Notes under the pieces: model-generated
Database searches by the model: none
Told to the model about the DNA's origin: nothing
What the model saw: only the letters and a program-made list of their open reading frames with translations
Shown here: in pieces, positions 43,373-52,678 of the stretch
How the letters are laid out: every line of letters begins with the position of its first letter
How positions within the stretch are numbered: position 1 is the stretch's first letter
Program-made: the position numbers and the translations under genes
Assembly (NCBI GenBank): GCA_016866775.1
Contig: VGLJ01000014.1
Span: 1-64,000, forward strand
DNA: 64,000 nt
From: Candidatus Rokuibacteriota bacterium
GTDB lineage: Bacteria; Methylomirabilota; Methylomirabilia; Rokubacteriales; CSP1-6
Direction: 5' to 3'

Positions 43373-43726
43373 ATGGCGATCATTCGCGTCTACGCAGGAT
43401 CCGACGGACAGTCGCACTTCGAAGAGATCACGCCGAAGCTCGAGCCGCGCGGCGACAAGTCCGCGAGCGCCGAGCTGATCCCGGGCAGCGGCATCGTCGT
43501 CCGCCGGTTCGAGTCCGATCGCTCGAACCCGTGGCACCACGCGCCCGGACGTTACGCGGTGTTCACGCTGTCGGGGGCCGTCGACATCGAGATCGGCGAC
43601 GGCACGGTGAAGCGTCTCGGCCCAGGCGACATCCTGATCGCCGAGGACCTCACGGGTCAGGGCCACGCCACGCGCGAAGTCGGTCCCGAGGCGCGCGTGT
43701 CGATCTTCGTGCCGCTGCCGAAGTGA
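43373..43726 (+). CDS. Small cupin-domain protein
   Basis: A 117-residue single cupin barrel. 'NPWHHAPGRYAVFTLSGAVDIEIGDGTVKRLGPGDI' (in parts) carries the His pair and the second motif 'GPGDILIAEDLTGQGHAT' a further His. Metal binding is likely. It sits 5 bases before a second cupin gene. AGGAGG lies before ATG 43373. Function unknown; such pairs may be isomerases, dioxygenases or regulators. Confidence 0.75.
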   Translation: MAIIRVYAGSDGQSHFEEITPKLEPRGDKSASAELIPGSGIVVRRFESDRSNPWHHAPGRYAVFTLSGAVDIEIGDGTVKRLGPGDILIAEDLTGQGHATREVGPEARVSIFVPLPK

Positions 43727-43731
43727 CGGCG

Positions 43732-44196
43732 ATGGACCCGGTCACGATCACGATCAGCGATCTCGTCAAGGGTCCGATCGCGCCACGCGCGAACGGCACC
43801 TGGCCGAACGTACTGCACACGCGCGTCGAGGAGATCGTGAAGCAGATGGGGCCGGCGCCGTGGTCGAAGCGCATCATCGCCGACGAGCGCAACCTCGTCA
43901 CGCTGATCGCGAGCGCGCCCGGCGGCGGCAACCGGCCGCACTGGCACCGCGAGTTCGACGAGTGGTGGGTGGTGCTCGCCGGCACGCTCGAGTGGGAGCT
44001 GACGGGCGACGTGGTCGTGCGCGCGCGGAAGGACGACATCGTGTGGGTGCCGCGCGGCGCCGTGCATCACATCCGCAACGTGGGGGCCGACCTCTCGCTC
44101 CGGCTCGCCGTGGCGATGCCGCCGGCGATGCACTACTTCAGTCCCTGCGAGCAGTGCGGCTACGACGACGACGGCCCGCGGGAGTGGTGCGTGTGA
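43732..44196 (+). CDS. Cupin-domain protein with conserved HxH site
   Basis: A 154-residue cupin. 'GGNRPHWHREFDEWWVVLAGTLEWELTGD' (in parts) holds the HxH-x(n)-E pattern, and 'VPRGAVHHIRNVG' the late His. A C-terminal tail has 'SPCEQCGYDDDGPREWCV', with three Cys that could bind another metal. Start ATG 43732. It probably forms an operon with the preceding cupin gene (5-base gap). Confidence 0.75.
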   Translation: MDPVTITISDLVKGPIAPRANGTWPNVLHTRVEEIVKQMGPAPWSKRIIADERNLVTLIASAPGGGNRPHWHREFDEWWVVLAGTLEWELTGDVVVRARKDDIVWVPRGAVHHIRNVGADLSLRLAVAMPPAMHYFSPCEQCGYDDDGPREWCV

Positions 44197-44200
44197 GCGA

Positions 44201-45183
44201 TCACTCGATGATCTGATCCGACCGGAGGAGCAGCGACCGCGGCACGCTCACCCCCAACGTCGCCGCGGTCTTCGTGTTGATGGCGAGCTGGAACTTGCTC
44301 GGCTGCTCGATCGGAAGATCGCCCGGCCGGGCTCCTTTCAAGATCCTGTCCACGTAGACGGCGGCGCGCCGGAAGAGGTCCGCGCGATCGACGCCGTACG
44401 CCACGAGTCCGCCCGCTTCACGAACTCGCTGAGGTGGAAGATCGACGGGAGCCGGTGTTTGATCGCGAGATCGGCCAGCCGCTTCAGACTCGTCACGAAG
44501 ATCGGGTTGGGCGTGATGACGACGGCCTCGTCCTTCGCCCTGGCCGCGTCGGCAAACGCGCGCTCGAATTGATCCGCGTTTTGGACCTCCAGGGAATGAA
44601 GCTGCACGCCGAGCTCGCGCGCGGGACCCTGGATCTCCCTCCAGTTCGACGCCGAGGCCCGATGCCCCGGGACCCAGATCACCCCGACGCGCGCGAGCCT
44701 CGGGACGATCTCCTTGAGCAGCCCCAGCCGCTTGCCGACGAGCTCCGGGGCCATCTGCGACAAGCCCGTGAGGTTCCCGCCGGGACGCGCGAGGCTGTCG
44801 ACGATGCCCGTCGCGACCGGATCGCCCGCGGCCGCCATCACGATCGGAATGGTCGTGGTGACCTTCTTCGCGACCAGCGCGTCTTCGGTGACCGACGTCA
44901 CGATGATCTGGACGTTGAGACGCGCGAGCTCGGCGATGAGTGCCGGCAGGCGCTCGTCCCGGCCGTGGGCATAGCGGTAGTCGATCCGGATGTTAGTGCC
45001 CTCGGTCCATCCGAGCTCGCGGAGACCGAGCCGGAACGCGTCGTGCCACGAGGCCGCGTCGGAAGGCGAGAACGGCGACACGAGGCCGATGCGTGCCGAA
45101 GTCGCCGGCGATTGGGCGGCACTCACGCGCGGTGAGGAGAACCCGGCACACGCCAGCGCGAGGAATGCTCGTCTGTCGATCAC
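44201..45183 (-). CDS. ABC transporter substrate-binding protein (ABC_sub_bind/TrpX family), apparent frameshift
   Basis: The protein starts '[15 protein letters not shown]' (Tat-like signal), then '[13 protein letters not shown]', '[25 protein letters not shown]' (in parts) and '[20 protein letters not shown]', all typical of this Rossmann-like binding family. At about 44404 the frame breaks after 'LSEFV'; the family reads 'FVEAGGL', which is restored by one G in the GTGGAAG context. The C-terminal end '[23 protein letters not shown]' lies in the next frame. About 327 residues if intact. It is an orphan: no permease or ATPase is nearby, which is usual for this family. Confidence 0.85.
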
Positions 45184-45195
45184 GGGATGCGCGCG

Positions 45196-46791
45196 CTAGT
45201 CGTAGACGGTGACCAGGTAGTGACCGGGGTCGACGCGCGCTTCGATCACCGTCGGGTGATCCGCCGCGAGGGCGTTCTGAAGCGCCTTCGTGAGCTCTTC
45301 CGCGCTGCGCACGCCGACGGCGGGGACGCCGAAGTAATGCGCCGGCGTGTCCGGCGCGCGACCCGTCTCGGTGCCGTAGACCGCGAGGCTTCGACGCTCC
45401 TGCTTCACCTGGATCAGCGAGAGCCAGCCGTCGTCGAGCACCACGATCGGCAGCGCGAGGCCGAGGCGCCGCGCCACCGCCACCTCGCCGGCCGTCATCT
45501 GGAAGCAGCCGTCGCCGACGAGCGCCACGACCGGCCGCTCCGGATGCGCGAGCTTCGCCGCGATGGCGGCGGGAATCCCGAAGCCCATCGACGACCAGCC
45601 GTTGGTGATGAGGAACGTGCGCGGCGCGTAGGTCGTCCACTGGCTCGCGATCTGGTGCGTGTGCGCGCCGACGTCGAAGGCGAGGATGCCGTCGCGCGGC
45701 AACCCCTCGCGCACCACGTCGATCGCGTGGTGCGGGACGAAGCCCTGGGTCGCCGGTCGCAGCGCGCGTTGAAAATGGTCGGCGTGCGGGCGCGCGACGT
45801 CGGCGCCCCATTCGCGTTCTCCAGGCAGCGCGCGGCTCAGGCCTTCGAGCGACGCGTCGAGATCGCCGACGACCTGGTGCGCAATGACGACGCTGCCGTC
45901 GGCATCGACGGCATCGACGTCGATCGCGAGGAGCGGCACGCGTCCGATCCACGCCTCGTATTCGACTTCGACGACGTCGTAGCCGAGCCCGACGATGAGA
46001 TCCGCGCCGCGCAGGAGCTCGCGCTGGATCTGCCGCCGCGCGCGCTCGATGCACCCGAGCGCCAGCGGATGCGTCTCGTCGACGAGCCCCTTCGCCATCG
46101 TGGTCGTCGCGAACGGCAGCCGGTGGCGCTCGATGACCCGGCGGAGCAGATCGACGTTACGCAGACGCATGGCCGACGCGCCGATCACCGCGACGGGCCG
46201 CCGCGCCTTGCGCAGCATCTCGGCGGCACGCTCGAGCGCCTCGGGCGTCGCCGGGTGCGCGCGGCTCACCGCGGGAACCGCCGGCACGTCTTCGGTTGCG
46301 GGCGCCATCGCGACGTCTTCCGGCAGATCGAGATGCACCGGGCCACACGGCTCGCCCAGGGCGATCGCGACCGCCTCGGCGACGATCGAGCCCACGCGCC
46401 CCGGTCGGAGCGGAAGCGTCGCCTTGGTGATCGGCCCGAAGAGCGCGTGATGGTCGATCGCCATCTGGATGCGGCGGCCGAGCTGGGCGGTCGGCACGTT
46501 GCAGGTGATGGCGATCATCGGCGAGCGATCGAGCCACGCGCACCCGACGCCCGTCGCGAGGTTCGTCGCCCCCGGCCCGAGCGTGGCGATGCAGAGCCCC
46601 GGCGCGCCGGTGAGTCGCCCGGTGACGTCGGCGGCGAACGCCGCGGACCCTTCGTGCGCGGTGAGGACGAACGGCAGGTCGCCCGCTCGCATCGCGTCCA
46701 TGAGCGGCAGCACGTTGCCGCTCGGGATCCCGAATCCATGCCGGATCCCGGCCGCGCGCAGCGTCCGCACGATCAGCTCGGCGTTGGTCAC
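45196..46791 (-). CDS. Thiamine-pyrophosphate enzyme (acetolactate synthase/benzoylformate decarboxylase-like)
   Basis: A 531-residue TPP enzyme. The N-terminal domain has the catalytic Glu in 'TAHEGSAAFAADVTGR', a central domain follows, and the C-terminal TPP domain has 'ALVGDGCFQMTAGEVAVARRLGLALPIVVLDDG' (in parts), the GDG...N/D Mg-binding motif. It probably decarboxylates a 2-oxo acid. The start is GTG 46791, overlapping the VapC-type stop (GTGA); an upstream reading is open but antisense to VapC. Substrate unknown. Confidence 0.9.
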   Translation of the reverse strand: MTNAELIVRTLRAAGIRHGFGIPSGNVLPLMDAMRAGDLPFVLTAHEGSAAFAADVTGRLTGAPGLCIATLGPGATNLATGVGCAWLDRSPMIAITCNVPTAQLGRRIQMAIDHHALFGPITKATLPLRPGRVGSIVAEAVAIALGEPCGPVHLDLPEDVAMAPATEDVPAVPAVSRAHPATPEALERAAEMLRKARRPVAVIGASAMRLRNVDLLRRVIERHRLPFATTTMAKGLVDETHPLALGCIERARRQIQRELLRGADLIVGLGYDVVEVEYEAWIGRVPLLAIDVDAVDADGSVVIAHQVVGDLDASLEGLSRALPGEREWGADVARPHADHFQRALRPATQGFVPHHAIDVVREGLPRDGILAFDVGAHTHQIASQWTTYAPRTFLITNGWSSMGFGIPAAIAAKLAHPERPVVALVGDGCFQMTAGEVAVARRLGLALPIVVLDDGWLSLIQVKQERRSLAVYGTETGRAPDTPAHYFGVPAVGVRSAEELTKALQNALAADHPTVIEARVDPGHYLVTVYD

Positions 46792-47210
46792 AGGTCGGAA
46801 GGCATGAGGGCCGGGATGACCCGACGCCCGTGAGCACGGTACACACGGAAGTCTCGGTCGAGAGTGAGGACACGAGCCGCTGGATGCCGTTCGACCATGC
46901 GCACGAGACACGCGTCGGCAAGCGACATGGGGACGTTCGCGTAGCGCATCATCAACCGGCGGAGAGCTTCCACGTCACTTTCAATGTCATAGGCGACGTT
47001 CACAATGCCCCGCCCGACGAGCTCGAGTATCGTGCTGGGCCCCCGCGGTAGCTCCCTGACCAGGAAGCACGCCTCCGTGAGCACCGGTTCGCAGGTCAGG
47101 AGGGGAGGCGCGACGTCCGACCAGTGGGTCGCCGCCCAACGATGGTATCGATCGCGCCGGTCCACGAACGCGACGAGAGGTCCGGTGTCGAGCACGACAC
47201 CGCGGATCAC
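46788..47210 (-). CDS. PIN-domain ribonuclease, VapC-type toxin
   Basis: A 140-residue PIN-domain toxin. The acidic set is present: Asp in 'VVLDTGPLVAFVDR', Glu in 'VLTEACFLV', Asp in 'LADACLVRM' and Asp in 'LTLDRDFRVY'. It cleaves RNA, tRNA or rRNA in studied systems. It is preceded by a ribbon-helix-helix antitoxin gene with a 4-base overlap, giving a VapBC-type module. Its stop also overlaps the GTG start of the TPP enzyme gene. Confidence 0.88.
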   Translation of the reverse strand: MIRGVVLDTGPLVAFVDRRDRYHRWAATHWSDVAPPLLTCEPVLTEACFLVRELPRGPSTILELVGRGIVNVAYDIESDVEALRRLMMRYANVPMSLADACLVRMVERHPAARVLTLDRDFRVYRAHGRRVIPALMPSDL

Positions 47211-47452
47211 CGGCCGAATGTCTTGAAGTAGGCCTTGTTCACCGAAAGATCACCGGGGCCCTCCAAGCACCCGACGAGATCCCGGGCGAGGTCGAGCGCC
47301 GACCCGCGTTTGGGCTTGCCGGCGTTGTCGTGGAGGGCGTGCTCCAGCGCGTTGCGGACGATCGTAGATTTCGTCGTCTTGCGACGACGCGCCATTGCGG
47401 TCAGCTTGGCGTCGAGCCCGTCAGGGACCTTTACCGACAGCGTCTTCATCAT
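47207..47452 (-). CDS. Ribbon-helix-helix antitoxin, VapB-type
   Basis: An 81-residue protein with an N-terminal RHH DNA-binding fold ('TLSVKVPDGLDAKLTAMARRRKTTKSTIVRNALEHAL' in parts) and a C-terminal tail that should mask the toxin. It should repress its own operon. GAGGAG directly precedes the tandem ATGs at 47452 and 47449; the second gives the better spacing. It overlaps VapC by four bases. Confidence 0.85.
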   Translation of the reverse strand: MMKTLSVKVPDGLDAKLTAMARRRKTTKSTIVRNALEHALHDNAGKPKRGSALDLARDLVGCLEGPGDLSVNKAYFKTFGR

Positions 47453-47508
47453 CTCCTCGCTGTCTGCCCATTATGCCAGAGGCGTCATACCTGGCACGAG
47501 GACGATGA

Positions 47509-49272
47509 TCAGCGGCTCACGGCGGGCGGATCGGTCCAGCCGCGCTGCGCGCGCAGCCCGGCGCGCCGCGCGGACGTTGCGGCCTCGTCGACCTCGACGC
47601 TCTCGCCCACGAACACCACGCCGTAGTCCTCGAACGCCGCGCGGCGGCTCACGAGCTCGTTACGCACGTCGCGCGCCACGCGCGCGGGCTCGCGCTCGAG
47701 CGGATCGCCCCAGCCCCCTGGGCCCGCGGAGTCCGCGCGGAGCACGTCGCCCCGCTTCATCGTCATCGTGAACTTGCCGGGAAGCTCGCGGTTCTCGCCG
47801 TCGGGATTCAGCACGTTGCTCGACGGGCGGCCCGGCGCGCCGCCGAAGAGTCCGTACGGACGGAAGTCGTGACGGTCCGCGCGCACCTGCAGGACCGCTT
47901 CGTCCTCCAGCAGCTTGTACTCGCGCCGGATCGACGCGCCGCCGCGATATTTCCCGGGGCCGCCGACGTCCTGGATGAACTCGGTCGACAGGATCTGCAG
48001 CGGCTGCTCGGCCTCGGTGATCTCGACCGGCGGCAGCGACATGTTCGCCATCAGGTTCGCGTTGCCGTCGAGCCCGTCCGACCACGCGCGCCCGCCCCAC
48101 GCGGAGCAGATGAACTCCACGAAGATGAACGGCGAGCGGTTCGGATAGTAGCCGCCGATCGAGATGCCGGTGTTGCCCCCTTCGGACGCCGCGATCGAGC
48201 GCTGCGGCAGCATCTTCGCGAGCGCGCCGAAGCACGTGTCGATCATGCGGAAGCCGGTGAGCCCGCGCGCGGCGGACGCGGCGGGCAAGACGCCGTTCGC
48301 GATCGTGCCGGGCGGCGCGATGACGTCGATCGCGCGATAGAAGCCGGCGTTGCACGGCACGTCGTACGAGAGCACGGACTTCAGCGCCGTGTACGTCGCC
48401 GCCTTCGTGAACGAGTGCGTGTTGGTGATGGCGCCCTTCGGCTGCGGGGACGTGCCGGTCCAGTCGGCGACGAGCGCGTCGCCGCGCTTCTTGAACGTGA
48501 CGAAGAGCCGGATCGGCTTGCCGTAGTCGACGCCGTCGTCGTCGATCCAGTCCTCGAAGGACCACTCCCCGTCGGGGAGCTCGGAGAGGATCGCGCGGGT
48601 GAGGCGCTCCGTGTGATCGAGGATCGCCTCCATGTACGCCTGCACCTGCTTCACGCCGTGGCGGTGGATGAGCCGCAGGAAGGCTTCCTCGGCGATGTGA
48701 CAGGCGGCGAGCTGCGCGCGAAGATCGCCGAAGACGCGCACCGGGATCCGCACGTTCTTCTCGAAGAGGCGGAAGAGCGTCTCGTTCGGCTCGCCCTGGT
48801 CGTACATCTTCACGGGCGGGATCCGCAGACCTTCCTGGTAGATCTCCGTGGAGTCGGACGCGTTCGACCCGGCGACGCGGCCGCCCATGTCGGTCTGGTG
48901 GCAGATGGTCGCGGCGAACGCCTGGCACTCGCCCTCGACGAAGATCGGCTTCAGCACGAAGACGTCCGGGATGTGCATCCCGCCTTCGAACGGGTCGTTG
49001 AGGCAATAGATGTCGCCCGGCTTCATCCGGCCGCCGAAGCGCGCGATCGTGGCGGCGAGCGCGTCGGGGAACGAGCTCAGGTGCGCGGGCAGCGTGAGAC
49101 CCTGCGCCACCGTGCGGCCGTTGCCGTCGCAGAACGCCGTGGAGTAGTCCATGTTGTCGCGCAGCACGCCGGAGTACGCCGTGCGCAGGATCGTCAGCGC
49201 CATCTCGTCGGCGATCGACAGCAGGGTGTTGCGGAAGAGCTCGAAGCCGATCGGGTCGCGAGTCGCGTCCAT
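47509..49272 (-). CDS. Hydantoinase B/oxoprolinase family protein
   Basis: A 587-residue HyuB-type subunit. 'DPIGFELFRNTLLSIADEMA', 'SSFPDALAATI', 'GDIYCLNDPFEGGMHIPD' (in parts) and the C-terminal 'GGPGKYRGGASIRRE' and 'SAGPGGWGDP' are classical. With HyuA it hydrolyses cyclic amides (hydantoins, 5-oxoproline) or carboxylates a ketone in an ATP-dependent way. Its start codon shares one base with the HyuA stop. The gene order HyuA then HyuB is standard. Confidence 0.93.
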   Translation of the reverse strand: MDATRDPIGFELFRNTLLSIADEMALTILRTAYSGVLRDNMDYSTAFCDGNGRTVAQGLTLPAHLSSFPDALAATIARFGGRMKPGDIYCLNDPFEGGMHIPDVFVLKPIFVEGECQAFAATICHQTDMGGRVAGSNASDSTEIYQEGLRIPPVKMYDQGEPNETLFRLFEKNVRIPVRVFGDLRAQLAACHIAEEAFLRLIHRHGVKQVQAYMEAILDHTERLTRAILSELPDGEWSFEDWIDDDGVDYGKPIRLFVTFKKRGDALVADWTGTSPQPKGAITNTHSFTKAATYTALKSVLSYDVPCNAGFYRAIDVIAPPGTIANGVLPAASAARGLTGFRMIDTCFGALAKMLPQRSIAASEGGNTGISIGGYYPNRSPFIFVEFICSAWGGRAWSDGLDGNANLMANMSLPPVEITEAEQPLQILSTEFIQDVGGPGKYRGGASIRREYKLLEDEAVLQVRADRHDFRPYGLFGGAPGRPSSNVLNPDGENRELPGKFTMTMKRGDVLRADSAGPGGWGDPLEREPARVARDVRNELVSRRAAFEDYGVVFVGESVEVDEAATSARRAGLRAQRGWTDPPAVSR

Positions 49273-51374
49273 CAGATCTCCTGTCCCAATTCGACGACGA
49301 TGTTGCCGTGCGCGTCGAGCGCGGCACGCGCGCCGGGCGGGACCACGCAGGTGGCGTCGTACTCCTCGACGATGACGGGACCGTGACGCGGCGTCGCGAG
49401 ATCCGGCCGGTCGATGATCGGCGTCTCGCGCCAGCCGAGCTCCGGGCCGAAGTAGACACGGCGCGCGCCGCCGTTGCGCCCCGGGCCCGTGCGATCGACG
49501 CGGAGGACGTCGGGCACGCGCGGCCGGTCCGGAATCCCGAGCCCGACCACGCGCAGGCTCACGATCTCGACCGGCTCGTCCTCGCCCGCGCGGTGGCCGT
49601 ACGTCCGCTGATGCTCACGGCCGAACGCTTCCTCGATGCCCTTGAGCAGCGCGCCGTCGAACGGTCCGCCGGACACGGGCACGGTCAGCTCGAACGACTG
49701 GCCCTCGTAGCGGCAGTCCGCGGAGCGCCGGATACGGATCGCGTCGGCACGGAAGCCTTCCGACGCGAGCTGCGCGCGCGCGTCGGCCTCCATGCGCCCG
49801 TAGACCTCGCCGAGCGACGCCGGCTGCATGCCACGGACGAGCCGGCGCCACGTGCGGACGTAGTGGTGCTCGACGTCCGCGAAGAGCAAGCCGAACGACG
49901 AGAAGAGACCGGGCGCCGGCGGCACGACGATGCGCCGCATCTCGAGCTGCTGCGCCATGCCGGCGGCGAAGAGGGGACCGTTGCCGCCGAACGCGAACAG
50001 CGCGTACTCGCGCGGATCGCGGCCGCGCTCGCTCGACACCGCGCGGATCGCGCGCATCATGTTCGACGCCGCGATCACGTGCGCGCCGAACGCTGCCTCG
50101 GCGAGCGGCAAGCCCATCGGCCGCGCGATCCGCGCTTCGAACACCTCGTGCGCGCGCGCGGCGTTGAGCTTCACCGCGCCGCCGGCGAGCTCGCGGGGGT
50201 TCAGGAAGCCGAGGATCACGTTCGCGTCGGTGACCGTGGGCTCGGTGCCGCCGAGGTCGTAGCAGAGCGGACCGGGGAACGCGCCGGCGCTGCGCGGGCC
50301 GACCTGCAGGCTGCCGCCCGGATCGATCCACACGAGCGAGCCGCCGCCGGCGCCCACCTCCGCGAGGTCGATCGCGGGCACGCGCAGCAGATAGCCGGCG
50401 CCGGTGAGCAGCCGCGAGCCGTGCATGATCCCGCCGCCCACCTGGTACTCGGTCGCGCGGCTCACTTCGCCGTCCTCGACGATCGAGGCCTTCGCGGTCG
50501 TGCCGCCCATGTCGAACGTCACGAGCTTGCCGAGCCCGATCTTTCGCGCGAGCGACTGCGCGCCGACCACGCCGGCGGCGGGGCCCGACTCGATGACGTG
50601 GACGGGCTTCGCGGCCGCCGCCTCGTCGGTCATGAGCCCGCCGTTGGACTGCATGATCATCAGCGGTGATTTCGCGCCGATCGTGTCGAGCCCGCCGCGC
50701 AGCGTGCGCAGATACCGCCGCACGATCGGCATCACGTACGCGTTGATCACGGTGGTCGACGTCCGCTCGTACTCGCGGATCTCCGGCAGCACCTCGGCGC
50801 TGACGGAGAGCGTGAGGCCGGGCGCCCTCTTCCTGACGATCTCGGCGATGCGCGCCTCGTGCTCGGGATTCGCGTAGGAGTTCAGCAGGCACACCGCGAG
50901 CGCTTCGATCCGCTCGCCCAGGAGGCGATCGAGCACGCGCTCGACCTCCGCGGGATCGAGCGGCGTCTGCACGCGCCCCTGCGCGTCGACGCGCTCGGTG
51001 ACTTCGAGACGCAGCGCGCGCTCGACGAGCGCGACGGGCTTTTCCCACGAGAGGTCGTAGAGCTTCGGCATCCGGATGCGCCTGATCTCGAGGACGTCGC
51101 GGAACCCCTTCGTGGTGATGAGGCCGGTGCGCGCGCCCTTCAGCTCGAGGATGGCGTTCGACGCCACGGTCGTGCCGTGCAGGACCTCGGCGAGGTCGTG
51201 CCCGCCGAGCCCCGTCTCGTCGAAGACCTCCCGCAGCCCGTCGACGATCGCGCGCGCGTAGTCGTCGACGCTCGAGGACACCTTGCGCGTGTGGATCCGG
51301 CCGCCGGCGTCGAGCAGGACGATGTCGGTGAACGTGCCGCCGATGTCGACGCCGACGCGGAAAGCCTGGGACAT
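49272..51374 (-). CDS. Hydantoinase A/oxoprolinase family protein
   Basis: A 700-residue HyuA-type ATP-binding subunit of the ASKHA fold. 'RVGVDIGGTFTDIVLLD' is the phosphate 1 motif, 'LHGTTVASNAILE' and 'TFDMGGTTAKASIV' the conserved core and 'VEVGAGGGSLVWID' (starting 'AEVGAGGGS') the later glycine loop. It phosphorylates the cyclic amide or enol for the B subunit. It is the first gene of the pair; the upstream 212 bases hold no clear promoter beyond TATACT (complement 51445-51450). Confidence 0.93.
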   Translation of the reverse strand: MSQAFRVGVDIGGTFTDIVLLDAGGRIHTRKVSSSVDDYARAIVDGLREVFDETGLGGHDLAEVLHGTTVASNAILELKGARTGLITTKGFRDVLEIRRIRMPKLYDLSWEKPVALVERALRLEVTERVDAQGRVQTPLDPAEVERVLDRLLGERIEALAVCLLNSYANPEHEARIAEIVRKRAPGLTLSVSAEVLPEIREYERTSTTVINAYVMPIVRRYLRTLRGGLDTIGAKSPLMIMQSNGGLMTDEAAAAKPVHVIESGPAAGVVGAQSLARKIGLGKLVTFDMGGTTAKASIVEDGEVSRATEYQVGGGIMHGSRLLTGAGYLLRVPAIDLAEVGAGGGSLVWIDPGGSLQVGPRSAGAFPGPLCYDLGGTEPTVTDANVILGFLNPRELAGGAVKLNAARAHEVFEARIARPMGLPLAEAAFGAHVIAASNMMRAIRAVSSERGRDPREYALFAFGGNGPLFAAGMAQQLEMRRIVVPPAPGLFSSFGLLFADVEHHYVRTWRRLVRGMQPASLGEVYGRMEADARAQLASEGFRADAIRIRRSADCRYEGQSFELTVPVSGGPFDGALLKGIEEAFGREHQRTYGHRAGEDEPVEIVSLRVVGLGIPDRPRVPDVLRVDRTGPGRNGGARRVYFGPELGWRETPIIDRPDLATPRHGPVIVEEYDATCVVPPGARAALDAHGNIVVELGQEI

Positions 51375-51586
51375 GGGGCCGAGACTACCTCAAGTCTCGC
51401 GTCGCGCGGCCGATAGAGCGCTGTGGAGGGCCTGCGCGGGGCGCAGTATAGCGGGGATGTGCGCCATGGCTCGGGCGAGCCAGGATGGTTGCGACGACGC
51501 GCACTTATGCGGGCCGAGCAGTAACAGCGCGTCCCCGATATCTTGCGGGGCGGCGCTGTGTAGCGCCCTGATCTTCCACGCTCGGC
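51375..51586. other. Intergenic stretch between recombinase and HyuA
   Basis: It holds two short hairpins, GGCTCG/CGAGCC (about 51470-51483) and GGCGCT/AGCGCC (about 51551-51566, just downstream of the recombinase stop, possible end structure). A 66-codon minus-strand frame begins at 51590 with an ATGA overlap with the recombinase stop; it has no recognisable domain and I do not call it a gene. No attC-like core sites (GTTRRRY/RYYYAAC) were found. Confidence 0.4.
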
Positions 51587-52483
51587 TCATGTTCGGAACG
51601 TCCGGTCTGCGGGGCTTCGGACTGCCGCGGGCCCGCGGTTCAATACGTGGATGTAGATCATCGTCGTGCTCACGTCACGATGACCGACCAGCTCCTGCAC
51701 GGTCCGGATGTCGTAACCGTCCTCGAGGAGATGCGTCGCAAGCGAGTGCCGGAGCGTATGGCACGTCGCTCGCTTCACGATCCCAGACTTTAGTGCAGCC
51801 TCCCTGACGGCCCGCTGTACGACCGATTCGTGAAGGTGGTGGCGGCGGCGTTGGCCGGTCGCTCGGTCGAGATAGAACCGTGTGGCCGGGAAGATCCACC
51901 GCCAAACCCATTCGCGACCGGCGTTCGGATACTTGCGGCCCAGCAGTTCAACCCGGCCGGCGCCGTGCCCAAGGTCTCTCGCGTGCTGCTTGCGGACACG
52001 GTCGATGTGTCGAGAAAGGTCCGCCTTGATGGTCGCCGGCAGCATCGTCACGCGATCCTTGGCGCCCTTTCCGTCGCGGACCGTGATCTGGTTGGTCGCG
52101 AAGTCGACGTCCTGGACCCGGAGACGGCAACACTCCAGGAGCCGGAGACCGGCGCCATACATGAGCAGCGCCATCACGCGCGGAATGCCGTTCAGCGCAT
52201 CGACGAGAGCCTGCGTCTCCTCTCGCGTCAAGACGACGGGAAGGTGCTCGGGGCGCTTGGCGCGAACGAGGCCGTCGAGCCAGGGGAGTTCGATCTCGAG
52301 AACCTCGCGATAGAGGAACAGCAGCGCGTTCAGCGCCTGGTTCTGTGTCGACGCGGCGACCCGGTCGCAGTGGACGTACGCCTTCTCGGTGCGGCGGCTG
52401 TAATGGCGCGCACGGATGCGCTGACGCACTTGATCGAGGAGCCTCGGCTTCGGCGAGCCGGGCGGAGTGTTTTCACGGACCAC
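51587..52483 (-). CDS. Tyrosine recombinase of integron-integrase (IntI) type with internal N-terminal deletion
   Basis: About 298 residues from GTG 52483. The catalytic domain is complete: Arg in 'GAGLRLLEC', Lys in 'VRDGKGAKDR', 'HTLRHSLATHLL' (H-x-x-R), His in 'LVGHRDVSTT' and Tyr in 'TMIYIHV'. The IntI-specific insert is present ('RKYPNAGREWVWRWIFPA' followed by 'RRHHLHES'). The N-terminal core-binding domain is short: 'HYSRRTEKAYVH' is followed directly by 'DRVAASTQNQALNAL', whereas IntI proteins have about 30-36 more residues between. The deletion is in frame. No attI or cassette array is seen, so it is probably an immobilised relic. Confidence 0.8.
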   Translation of the reverse strand: MVRENTPPGSPKPRLLDQVRQRIRARHYSRRTEKAYVHCDRVAASTQNQALNALLFLYREVLEIELPWLDGLVRAKRPEHLPVVLTREETQALVDALNGIPRVMALLMYGAGLRLLECCRLRVQDVDFATNQITVRDGKGAKDRVTMLPATIKADLSRHIDRVRKQHARDLGHGAGRVELLGRKYPNAGREWVWRWIFPATRFYLDRATGQRRRHHLHESVVQRAVREAALKSGIVKRATCHTLRHSLATHLLEDGYDIRTVQELVGHRDVSTTMIYIHVLNRGPAAVRSPADRTFRT

Positions 52484-52644
52484 CAACCCCGCGGTGTGAT
52501 CGGCCGCGGCTTCGTACCTCAGAGCGGGCGCCGGGTGCGCGACACCCATGACGAGTCGCCGAAAACCATAGCCGCGTCGCGACGGTGAGGCAACGTCAAT
52601 CTCCCGCACCATTTGCCGTGCACGAGCGGATACACCACCGCGAC

Positions 52645-52678
52645 GACCGTCGGAAGGGGGCGGAGCCCCCTCCGAGTT
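52645..52678 (-). repeat. Palindromic repeat, family A, partial copy 3
   Basis: On the minus strand it starts AACTCGGA at the LLM stop codon, followed by stem GGGGGC/GCCCCC (loop TCC) within TCGGA/TCCGA arms (52650-52675) and CGGTCGTCGCG. It matches stem 1 of the copies at 15350 and 41237; stems 2 and 3 are missing. Confidence 0.65.

Noticed and set aside
51375-51590. 66-codon frame after the recombinase as a gene
   Set aside because: It has an ATGA overlap but no recognisable domain and unremarkable composition; noted only in the intergenic entry.
52484-52676. attI or attC sites beside the recombinase
   Set aside because: No GTTRRRY/RYYYAAC core pairs or matching long hairpin could be found by eye.
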